Assembly: GCA_046330255.1 (NCBI GenBank) | Contig: JAXLTC010000001.1 | Location: 1,426,001-1,490,000 of the forward strand | Source of the DNA: JBBSBL01 sp046330255 | Lineage (GTDB): Bacteria > Actinomycetota > Thermoleophilia > Solirubrobacterales > Solirubrobacteraceae | Direction: 5' to 3' | Length of the DNA: 64,000 bases | Shown: one piece after another, positions 1 through 8,100 of the stretch | Layout of the letters: each line of letters begins with the position of its first letter | Position numbering within the stretch: position 1 is the first letter of the stretch | The notes under the pieces: generated by a model | What the model was told of the DNA's origin: nothing | Database searches by the model: none | Seen by the model: only the letters and a program-made list of their open reading frames with translations | Program-made: the position numbers and the translations under genes

Positions 1-564
1 GAGCGCGACGAGGGCCTGCGCGTCGACGGGGTGGTCGGCCGGCGCGCGCGCCGTGCGCTGCTGCGCTCGAAGGGCAATCCGCTCTCGCTCGCGGCGACCA
101 GCGGCTGGGTGTTCCCGATGACGCCGATGCGCAGGGTGCTGCCCCCGGCGATGTGGACGCCGGACCAGGGCGTCGACATCCCGACGCTCAACGAGGCATG
201 CGACCGCAGGGTGCCGGTGCTGGCGGTCGAGAGCGGCACGGTGGCGCAGATCGGGATCAGCGGCTTCGGCCGCTGGGCCCCGGTCGTCAAGCTCGACCAC
301 GGCCCGTTCGCCGGTCGCTACGTCTACTACGGGCACACCAAGCCGAACCTCGTGCGCAAGGGCGACCACGTCGAGCGCGGCCAGCCGATCGCGCGCATCG
401 GCTGCGGCTCGGTCGGGATCTCGTCGGCACCGCACCTCGAGATCGGCATGAGCGCCCCGGGCGGGCCGCCGTGCTGCCCCGGCTTCGGCGAGACCGCCCC
501 CGTCGTGAGCAAGATCATGCGCACGCTGTGGGCAGAGGCCGCGGCGGCGCGCAGGCGTCGCTGA
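1..564 (+). CDS. Peptidoglycan-binding / LytM (M23)-like protein, 5' end cut by window edge
   Basis: The frame is open to base 1, so this is the C-terminal part of a longer protein; the GTG at 31 is probably internal. The first residues (LRVDGVVGRRARRAL) look like the second half of a PG_binding_1 repeat. After it comes a LytM/M23-like fold: DQGVDI near the first metal-ligand position, YGHT, then GQPIARIGCG and PHLEIGM. In active M23 peptidases the pattern is HxGxD and HxH; here the first His position is Asp and the last His is Glu, so hydrolase activity is doubtful and a wall-binding or regulatory role is possible. Likely exported, but the N-terminus is not visible. Family assignment is fairly safe; catalysis is not. 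Confidence 0.75.
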   Translation, partial: ERDEGLRVDGVVGRRARRALLRSKGNPLSLAATSGWVFPMTPMRRVLPPAMWTPDQGVDIPTLNEACDRRVPVLAVESGTVAQIGISGFGRWAPVVKLDHGPFAGRYVYYGHTKPNLVRKGDHVERGQPIARIGCGSVGISSAPHLEIGMSAPGGPPCCPGFGETAPVVSKIMRTLWAEAAAARRRR

Positions 565-665
565 GCTCCGGGCGCCGGCGGCGCGCTCGGTCCTCGCCCA
601 CCGGCTCCATCGACTCGCCGCAGATCTCGCAGCGCGTGCCAGGGGCACTGTCGCCGCCACCGGCG

Positions 666-902
666 CTAGCGGGAGGGCGTTGTCGGCGGGGCCTGCCGCG
701 GCTCCACCGGGACCGTCGGCTGCCGAGGCTCCGTCATCGCCGGCTCCGTCGGAGAGGTGACCGTGAAGCCGGGCGCGGACGACGAGCGCTCCTGCGGTCC
801 CTCGAGGATCGCGGTCAGCCCGGCGGCCAGCAGCAGCGCGATCGCGACGATCATGAGGATCCTGCTGGCGGGTGTGCGGCGCGGGCCCTGCGAGGCGCCC
901 AT
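666..902 (-). CDS. Small single-span membrane protein, function unknown
   Basis: A 78-residue protein starting at MGASQGPRR. It has one hydrophobic segment at about residues 14-33 (ILMIVAIALLLAAGLTAIL) after a short basic N-terminus, then a Pro/Thr/Glu-rich tail with repeated TEP/VEPRQ-like units. This is the shape of a one-pass membrane anchor with a disordered extracytoplasmic tail. The frame stays open upstream to 1139 but that extension is Arg/Pro-rich and looks non-coding, so the internal ATG was chosen. It ends convergently with the LytM-like gene and is divergent from the propeller gene. I do not recognise the family. Confidence 0.5.
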   Translation of the reverse strand: MGASQGPRRTPASRILMIVAIALLLAAGLTAILEGPQERSSSAPGFTVTSPTEPAMTEPRQPTVPVEPRQAPPTTPSR

Positions 903-1108
903 GACCTTGCGACCGTAGCCCGCCCGGGGGCGGCCGCGCAACCGGACCGGGACGGAAACGACCCCGAGGAGCAGCGGATCTGCGAGGCTCCGCGCCGATC
1001 CTCCGATGCCGCGCCGACGCTGCCACCCGACCACGCTCCCCGGCGGCGGCCGCGGCCGGCGGCCCCGGCCTCGCGAGCGCCGCCGGGCCGTCCCGCCCGC
1101 CGCCCGAC

Positions 1109-2512
1109 ATGCGCCCGGGACGTGAGCTCGCGCGGGCACCGGGGACGGCGCACGCCGTGAGGCCGGCTGCCGCCTTGCTCACGGCGCTGGCCCTCATCCT
1201 GGCCGGCCCACCGGCGGCGAGCGCTCGTGCCGTCACCGGCGCGGCTCCGCACTTCACGACCGCCGTGAGCCCGTTCACGGTCGGCCAGGCCCCGGACTGG
1301 CTCGACTCGCGAACCGTCGTCTACCACGCACGGCAGCCCGGCGGCGAGATCCAGATCGTGCGCTCGGCGCTCGACGGGCGCGGGCGGCGGTGCCTGACGT
1401 GCGGGCTCGCGGGACCGAACCAGGTGCCGGTCGTCCAACCGCGCGGCGGACGCTGGATCCTCTTCCACTCCTGGAGCGGACATCGCGTCCGCGTGGGCGG
1501 GCCGGGCTTCGGGGGCATAGGCTCGGACGTCTGGGTGATGACCCGCGACGGTCGCCGCCGCACGGATCTCACCCCCGGCGGCGAGTTGCGCGACAACTTC
1601 CACGCCTACTGGTCCGCGGACGGGCGCCACGTCGTCTGGACCGCGCTCAACTGGGACCCTGCGACGGACGGCACCGGCCGCTCCGACATCCGGGTCGCGC
1701 GCTTCGACCCCAACGGCCCGCGCGGCCCGCGCCTGGTCGGCGCGCACTCGGTCCGGCCGCCCAACGGGCACTGGTACGAGACCCAGTGGTGGGCGCCCGA
1801 CGGCTCGGGCTTCCTCTACACCGAGACGGCCGGCACGGCGCTCAACCCGGAGTTGTTCTTCTGCCGCCTGCCCGATCCCGATCGCGGCGCGTGCCGCCCC
1901 CAGCGCCTGACCCGCAACCCGGCCTGGGACGAGCAGGCGGTCTTCACCCCGGACATGCGCCGGATCCTCTTCATGTCCACGCGCGACCACGCGGGCGCGT
2001 TCTCCAACTGGACGCTGCTCGCCGGCCTGCTGCGGCTCCCGGCGACCTATGACTACGCGCTGGTGCTGCCGGTGTTCAACGAGTCGTTCCTGCGCCCGAC
2101 CTTCCAACAGGCCAACGACCTCTACGAGATCCGGCTGCGCTGGAACGGCCGGCACACGCGCTTCCGCCAGGCGGGTCCGGTCCGCCGCCTGACCCACACC
2201 GGCGCCGGTGGCTGGATCATCCCCGAGTTCGCTTGGGACCCGTCCGGACGCCGGCTGCTGTGGACCGAGAGCAGGCTGCGCAACCGGGTCGACGAGCCCT
2301 CGGTGCTGCGCCGCATGCGCACGGCGATCGTGCGCCGTCTGGCGGCGATGCGCGGGATCGCCGACCTGCCGCTCGACATCGCGGACGTCGTCCGGCGCGA
2401 GGCCGGCAGGGTGCTCACCGAGCCCGCCTCGTTCGCGCCCTCCGGCGGCGGCGACACGACCGGCCCGGCGGCGCTCCGGTCGCGCACGGTGATCGGGCGC
2501 TACGCGGGCTGA
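1109..2512 (+). CDS. Secreted TolB-like (PD40/WD40-type) beta-propeller protein
   Basis: A 467-residue protein with an Ala/Leu-rich signal segment at about residues 18-40 ending near ASA-RA, so export is predicted. A GTG at 1157 would give a more typical short signal peptide and may be the true start. The body has several repeats of the TolB/PD40 type: SADGRHVVWTALN, APDGSGFLYTET, TPDMRRILFMSTRD, DPSGRRLLWTES. Each is the [x-x-D/P-G-x-x-h-h-h] strand pair of a propeller blade. No catalytic domain such as a prolyl oligopeptidase hydrolase follows. Such proteins usually act as periplasmic or surface binding scaffolds. The partner here is unknown. Confidence 0.65.
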   Translation: MRPGRELARAPGTAHAVRPAAALLTALALILAGPPAASARAVTGAAPHFTTAVSPFTVGQAPDWLDSRTVVYHARQPGGEIQIVRSALDGRGRRCLTCGLAGPNQVPVVQPRGGRWILFHSWSGHRVRVGGPGFGGIGSDVWVMTRDGRRRTDLTPGGELRDNFHAYWSADGRHVVWTALNWDPATDGTGRSDIRVARFDPNGPRGPRLVGAHSVRPPNGHWYETQWWAPDGSGFLYTETAGTALNPELFFCRLPDPDRGACRPQRLTRNPAWDEQAVFTPDMRRILFMSTRDHAGAFSNWTLLAGLLRLPATYDYALVLPVFNESFLRPTFQQANDLYEIRLRWNGRHTRFRQAGPVRRLTHTGAGGWIIPEFAWDPSGRRLLWTESRLRNRVDEPSVLRRMRTAIVRRLAAMRGIADLPLDIADVVRREAGRVLTEPASFAPSGGGDTTGPAALRSRTVIGRYAG

Positions 2513-2542
2513 GCCCCGACCCGATCGGCGATTCGGCGACGA

Positions 2543-2615
2543 TGGAGCCAGCCGGGCTCGAACCGGCGACCTCCTGCTTGCAAAGCAGGCGCTCTCCCAG
2601 CTGAGCTATGGCCCC
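2543..2615 (-). tRNA. tRNA-Ala (anticodon UGC)
   Basis: Read on the minus strand, 73 nt fold as a full cloverleaf: acceptor GGGGCCA pairs with TGGCTCC (one G-U), D stem GCTC/GAGC, anticodon stem CCTGC/GCAGG with loop TTTGCAA giving anticodon TGC, and T arm GCCGG-TTCGAGC-CCGGC. The trailing A is discriminator base 73; no CCA is encoded in the body. It sits just 3' of the propeller gene on the opposite strand. Confidence 0.97.
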
Positions 2616-2722
2616 GTCGCCCCAGTGTAGGCCCCGCCTGCGCGGGTTGGCACCCGCGCCGCTGGGTGCGAGGATGCCGCCAGCGCGGGCGATCCACGGC
2701 CCGCGCGGCTAGGAGAGACCAG

Positions 2723-4084
2723 ATGGACGAGCAGGCCACGGCGGCCACGGCCACCGCGAGCGAGGACGGTAACGCGCCGGCCGGGGCGGGCGGCCGTCCG
2801 CCCTCGGTCGCCGGGCGCGAGGCGCGCGACCACCACGGCGCGGAGCTCTCGAACATCGAGATCGTCGAGCGCAACTTCCACTCGGCCGCGGACCGGATCG
2901 CGCTCCCGGACGACGTCCGCGCCGTGATGCTCTCCTCCTACCGCGAGGTCCGGGTCCAGATTCCCGTCCGGCTGTCCAGTGGCGCGATCTCGGTCTTCTC
3001 CGGCTTCCGCGTGCAGCACAACGGCGCTCGCGGCCCCTACAAGGGCGGGGTGCGCTACCACCCCGAGGTCGACCTCGACGAGGTCCGCGCGCTCGCCTCG
3101 CTGATGTCGTGGAAGACGGCGATCGCGGGCGTGCCGTTCGGCGGCGCGAAGGGCGGCATCGACTGCACGCCGGACGAGCTGTCCGCGGCCGAGGTCGAGA
3201 CCGTGACGCGCTCGTTCATCTCCAAGATCGACAAGGTGCTCGGCCCGACGCGCGACATCCCGGCCCCGGACGTCGGCACCAACGCCCAGGTCATGGCCTG
3301 GATGATGGACGAGTACGGCAGGCTCCACGGCCACACGCCGGCGATCGTCACGGGCAAGCCGATCTCGCTCGAGGGCAGCTACGGGCGCGAGGCGGCGACC
3401 GGGCGCGGCGTCGTCTACGTGTTCCGCGAGGCGGCTCCGTCGCTGGACCTGATCGCACGTGAGTCGCGGGCCGTCGTCCAGGGGTTCGGCAACGTCGGCT
3501 CTTGGGCCGCGCGCATCCTGCACCAACTCGGCGTCACGATCGTCGCGATCTCCGACGCCCACGGCGCGATCCGCTCCGACGCGGGCATCGACGTCGACGG
3601 ACTCCACGCGCACATGACGGACGGGGGCGCCCTGGTCGATTTCGACGGGCCCGGCGTCGAGGCGATCCAGGGCGAGGATCTCGTGGCGGTGCCGTGCGAC
3701 GTATTCATCCCGGCGGCGCTCGGCGGCATGATCCATTCGGGGAACGCGGACCGGCTCGACTGCCGGATGGTCATCGAGGGCGCCAACAGCCCCACGACCC
3801 CGGCCGCGGACGCGATCCTCGCGGACAAGGGGATCGTCGTGGTGCCCGACGTGCTCGCGAACGCCGGCGGTGTGGTCGCCTCGTACTTCGAGTGGGTCCA
3901 GAACCTCCAGCACTTCCGCTGGGACGAGCGGGAGGTGAACGACAAGCTCGGGACGATCATGCGCCGCGCCTTCCGCGAGGTCGCCGAGCGCGCCGAGTCG
4001 GGCGGCGTCCCGCTGCGCACGGCGGCGTTCGAGGTTGGGATCCAGCGCGTCGTCGAGGCGGCGGAGACCCGCGGCTACATCTAG
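2723..4084 (+). CDS. gdhA: Glutamate dehydrogenase (Glu/Leu/Phe/Val dehydrogenase family)
   Basis: Catalyses reversible oxidative deamination of glutamate to 2-oxoglutarate and ammonium, linking nitrogen and carbon metabolism. The 453-residue length is normal for hexameric GDH. Visible motifs: GPYKGG at about 104-109, the catalytic lysine in PFGGAKGG (K143), the conserved Asp in PAPDVGT (about 183), TGRGV near 226, and the Rossmann GFGNVG at 254-259 followed by an acidic residue after the second strand (VAISD). The start was placed at the ATG at 2723 because AGGAGA lies seven bases upstream; the open frame runs further 5' without support. The first 40 residues are a low-complexity extension. 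A strong hairpin follows the stop. NAD versus NADP preference cannot be decided by reading. Confidence 0.93.
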   Translation: MDEQATAATATASEDGNAPAGAGGRPPSVAGREARDHHGAELSNIEIVERNFHSAADRIALPDDVRAVMLSSYREVRVQIPVRLSSGAISVFSGFRVQHNGARGPYKGGVRYHPEVDLDEVRALASLMSWKTAIAGVPFGGAKGGIDCTPDELSAAEVETVTRSFISKIDKVLGPTRDIPAPDVGTNAQVMAWMMDEYGRLHGHTPAIVTGKPISLEGSYGREAATGRGVVYVFREAAPSLDLIARESRAVVQGFGNVGSWAARILHQLGVTIVAISDAHGAIRSDAGIDVDGLHAHMTDGGALVDFDGPGVEAIQGEDLVAVPCDVFIPAALGGMIHSGNADRLDCRMVIEGANSPTTPAADAILADKGIVVVPDVLANAGGVVASYFEWVQNLQHFRWDEREVNDKLGTIMRRAFREVAERAESGGVPLRTAAFEVGIQRVVEAAETRGYI

Positions 4085-4102
4085 AACGCCGCGTCCTTAA
4101 GT

Positions 4103-4133
4103 GGGAAGAGCGCCCGTCCTGAGCGCTCTTCCC
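4103..4133. terminator. Stem-loop terminator after gdhA
   Basis: Perfect 11-bp inverted repeat (GGGAAGAGCGC / GCGCTCTTCCC) around a nine-base loop, 19 bases after the gdhA stop. No U-tract follows, as is common in high-GC actinomycetes. It could also stop transcripts of the minus-strand acidic-protein gene, since the two genes converge here. Confidence 0.75.
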
Positions 4134-4301
4134 GGCGTCCTTGCCCTCCGTGTGGCAAGCGCGCAGCCGGCAGCGTGCTCGCTGTCCCGCGATCCGTCGC
4201 GTTGCCGGCCCGCTGATGATCGGCCCGTCGCGGGCCGCGCTGCAGCGGAGCCCCCTGTGCTGGACGCACGTCGCGCCAGAGCGGGGCGCGGCGCGTCCCG
4301 C

Positions 4302-4874
4302 TCACTCGTCGAAGTCGAAGTCCTTCGGCGGCTTCTGCTCGAACCAGAGCCGGTCGTGCTCGGGCGTCTCCTGGAGGAAGTCGGGCGTCTCCTCGAGCAC
4401 GTCGTCCTCGCCGCTCGGCTCCGCGCCCCGCTCGCGCTCGCCCTCGCCCTCGGCGGGCGGCTTGGCCGCATCGTCGGCGAACGGCTCCTCGCCGGGCGCG
4501 AACAACTCGTCCCCGGCGGCCGCCGGCCCGCCGTCCGCCACCGCGTCCTTGTCGTCGCCGAGCACGTCGAAGTGCTCGGTCGGCTGGCCGGCGGCCTGGG
4601 TGGCCGCGTGCTCGTCCGCCGGCGCCTCGGAGGAGGGCTCCGGCGCGCGGTCCTGCGCGGTCGGCCGGTCGGCCCGCGCGGCCGGCTCCGGAGCGCGATC
4701 GACCTCGACGTCGAACGGCGTCGCATCGGGCGAGCCGTCCTCCGCGGCGGGTTCCACCTCGCGGCGCACCGGCCCCAGCGCCTCGGACTCCTGCCTGGCC
4801 ACCTCGCCCGGGTCGGCGCCGTGGCGGCGCTTGAGGTCGAGGTGCTCCTTGATCGCGTCGTCGAGCAGTCCCAT
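4302..4874 (-). CDS. Acidic, largely disordered protein, conserved N-terminus
   Basis: A 190-residue protein. The first 30 residues (MGLLDDAIKEHLDLKRRHG then ADPGEVARQE) look helical and structured, resembling the start of small conserved actinobacterial hypothetical proteins. Residues about 35-160 are Ala/Pro/Glu/Asp-rich, strongly acidic and low in complexity. The end (DRLWFEQKPPKDFDFDE) again looks like a defined short motif. No membrane segment or signal is present. This architecture, two ordered ends joined by an acidic linker, suggests a tether or scaffold, but I know of no assigned function. Its upstream side is immediately next to the tRNA-Ala(CGC) gene in the opposite direction. Confidence 0.8.
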   Translation of the reverse strand: MGLLDDAIKEHLDLKRRHGADPGEVARQESEALGPVRREVEPAAEDGSPDATPFDVEVDRAPEPAARADRPTAQDRAPEPSSEAPADEHAATQAAGQPTEHFDVLGDDKDAVADGGPAAAGDELFAPGEEPFADDAAKPPAEGEGERERGAEPSGEDDVLEETPDFLQETPEHDRLWFEQKPPKDFDFDE

Positions 4875-4969
4875 CCGCGCAAAGCGTACTGCGACCGCCC
4901 GGGCCCCGGCCGGCCGTGCGCGGCCCGCGGGTACACTCTCCCTGCGCCGCGGCTCGCGCCCGGCCGCAC

Positions 4970-5042
4970 GGGGCTATAGCTCAGTTGGGAGAGCGCCTGG
5001 ATCGCACCCAGGAGGTCGCCGGTTCGAGTCCGGCTAGCTCCA
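4970..5042 (+). tRNA. tRNA-Ala (anticodon CGC)
   Basis: A 73-nt cloverleaf: acceptor GGGGCTA/TAGCTCC (one G-U), D stem GCTC/GAGC, anticodon stem CCTGG/CCAGG with loop ATCGCAC and anticodon CGC, T arm GCCGG-TTCGAGT-CCGGC, discriminator A. It reads the GCG codon, heavily used in this window. It differs from the UGC isoacceptor on the minus strand 2.4 kb away mainly in acceptor, anticodon stem and loop. Confidence 0.97.
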
Positions 5043-5112
5043 TACCGAGGTAGGCGGTCGCCTTGCATCCCGCCCGACGATCTGGGAGGGTCGGCGTTGT
5101 GAGGGGGGCGCG

Positions 5113-8100
5113 GTGAGAGCCGCATGCGCCCGGAGGGGCGTTTGGTCGTGGGCCGTCGCTGCCGCGGCGGCGCTCCTCGTGCTGGCCTTCGCCGCCGCAC
5201 CCGTTCGCGCCGCTCCGGGCGGTCTCGATCCGTTGTTCAGCGGGGACGGCGAGGCGGTGCTTGACTTCGGCGGCAGTGACCGGGCGACCCATGTGGTGGT
5301 CGCGCCGGATGGGCGTTTGGTGGTGGTTGGGTCGACGGACGCTGTTGGGGGTGGGGCGTTCGCCGTGGGCCGGGTGACTGCCGGCGGGGCTCCGGATCCG
5401 ATGTTCGGCTCGGGCGGCAGGGCGACGTTTGATGTCGATCCGGCGGTCAACGACATCGGCGGCGGGGTGGTCGTCTTGCCCGACGGGAGCGTCGTGGTTG
5501 CGGGGTATGGGGGCGCCGGCCAGGATTTCGTGGTGAAGGGGCTGGGGCCTGGTGGCGCGCTGGGCCAGACGCAGGCGGTCGACTTCGGCGGCAACGAGAC
5601 TGTGGCGGCGATGGTCGCCCAGTCGGACGGGAAGCTCGTCTTGGTCGGTTCCACGAGCGCGTCGGGCGGCGGCGACTTCGCGGTCTTGCGCTTGAACGCG
5701 GACCTGACTCCGGATCTGAGCTTCGACGCTGACGGCAGGCAGACCGTGGACTTCGGCGGGGGCGCGGACGCGGCGAACGCGGTCGCGGTCCAGCCGGACG
5801 GGAAGATCGTGGTCGCCGGGCAGGCCGCCAACGGCGACATGGCCCTCACGCGGTTGGACACGAACGGCGCCATCGACGCGTCGTTCGCGCCCGCCACCAA
5901 CGGCCGGGCGACGGTGGACTTCGGCGGGACCGATGTCGCGAACGGCGTCGCCGTGCAGTCCGACGGCAAGGTCGTGGTCGCGGGCACCACGAGCGCGGTG
6001 GGCGCCGGCGACGTGGCGGTGGCGCGACTCGACGCCGCGGGCGGGCTGGACGGGGGCTTCAGCGGCGATGGCAAGGTGACGCTCGGCAACCCGATCTCCA
6101 GCGACACCGGGCTCGCGCTCGCGGTCCAGCGCAACGGCCGGATCGTGGTGCTCGGGTCGGGGGACCCGGCCGCGAAGGGCGATTTCGAGCTCTTCCGGCT
6201 GAACACGGACGGGCGCGCGGACACGAGCTTCGCCAACGGCGGGGTCCGGAACATCGACTTCGGCGGCGCCGAGTTCGACGGCGACGTCGCGATCCAGCCG
6301 GACGGCAAGATCGTCATCACCGGCTCCACGGACGCCAACCCCGCCGGCTACGACATCGCGCTCGCGCGAGTCCAGGGCGACCCCGTCGGGACGGGGCCCG
6401 GAGGCCCGGCGGCCGGCCCGCCGCCGACCCCCGGCAAGATCGGCATGGGACGTTCGGCGAAGCTGCCCGGGGGGACACGGCTCAGCGGCGTGGGCGCGCT
6501 CGGGCAGGCGGGCGCGAAGGTGATCAACTGGCACTGGGTCCTCACCGGCGGCGGGCAGAAACTCGACGCCGACTGCGGGCGCAGCCCGGTCCTCTCGGCG
6601 ATCCTCGGCAAGGCGGGTCTCTACAGGGCGCAGCTGACCGTGACCGACTCCAGGGGGGTCGCCGCCACCGCCCTGACCTCGCTGCGGGTCACCAAGGCCG
6701 TCAAGGTGACCGGGAGGGGCGTCTTCGACTGCGAGAACCCGGCCAAGGGCAACCAACCCGACCGGGCCGACTGCGTGAAGACCTACGGCTTCGGGATCCT
6801 CCAGGTCGGCAGCCGCGGCGGGACGGACGACTGCTTCGAGATCGCGCTGAGCACCAAGGACGGCAAGAAGTTCGTCGAGGGCAAGATCGCCGGTCCCGTG
6901 GCGATCAACGGCCTCTACGTCCGTGTGCCGAAATCGGTGAAGACCGTCTACGACTCGACCGGGAACGTGTCGGTCGACGGCGCCAACCACCTGTCGGTGA
7001 AGATCGGGCCGTTCATCACCAAGGAGTTCGACCTCAAGTTCAAGATCGATCCCAACAAGCTCGGTATCTACCACCTCGTCAACGTCGACCAGTCGGCGAC
7101 CACGCCGAAGCTCCTCGGCTCGCTGCCGATCCGCGGCGCGTTCTCGATCGACCTGCTCTACCACGCGAGCAAGACCAAGGTCGGCGTCGGGCTGCCGCTG
7201 CCGTTCTCGTTCGGCGGCAAGCGCGCCGCGCAGGCCGACGTCAGGCTCTTCGCCAACAACACGAAGGGGCTCCGCTACGACGGCCTGTCGGCGACCGTGC
7301 CCCAACTGTGGCTCGGCCCGATCTTCGTCTCCGGGCTGAGCTTCAACTACGAGAAGAGCTCGAACTCGTGGGGCGGCGGGGCGAAGGTGACGCTGCCGGG
7401 GAGCCGGATCTCGATCGACGCGCGCGGGCCGCCGACCCAGCCGCCCGACTTCGGCTTCGGCATCAAGAAGGGCAAGCTCAACCGTGCGGGCTTCGGGGTC
7501 GAGTTCCAGCCCCCCACCCAGCCCGACCTGTTCCCGCCGTTCCACACGGTGCTGCTGCACCATGTCGGCGCGGCGATCGGCTTCAACCCGCTGCGCCTGA
7601 CCGGCGCCATCGGCATCACCGCCGCCAACATCGTCGATGAGGACGGCGTGCTGTTCGGCGCCTTCGCGACCTCCCGCCAGCCGTACACGATGCCCGAGGA
7701 CCCCGGGCCGGAGCTGGCCCCGCTGGCGCAGCGCAGGTTCGACCGCTTCTCGCTGGCGATCGGGGGAACGGCGAAGCTGAAGGTGCCGATCCTGAGGGGC
7801 GACATCCCGCTGCTCAACTCCTACGCGCTCTACATGTACCCGGACTACTTCGAGTTCGGCGGCGGCTTCAAGTTCGGGATCGGGCCCCTCTCGATCGACG
7901 GCAACGTCGGCGGCTTCGCCTACGCGGCGAACCGCACGTTCAACCTGGAGGGAGGCGTCAAGGCCTGCCTGCGCGGGATCAAGATCGGCTACAAGATCTT
8001 CTCGGTGAAGATCAGCCCCTGCCTGAGCGTGGGCGGCGTCGTCTCCTCCCGCGGGATCGGCTTCTGCACCGTGCTGCCGGTGCCCTTCCCGGTAGTCGGG

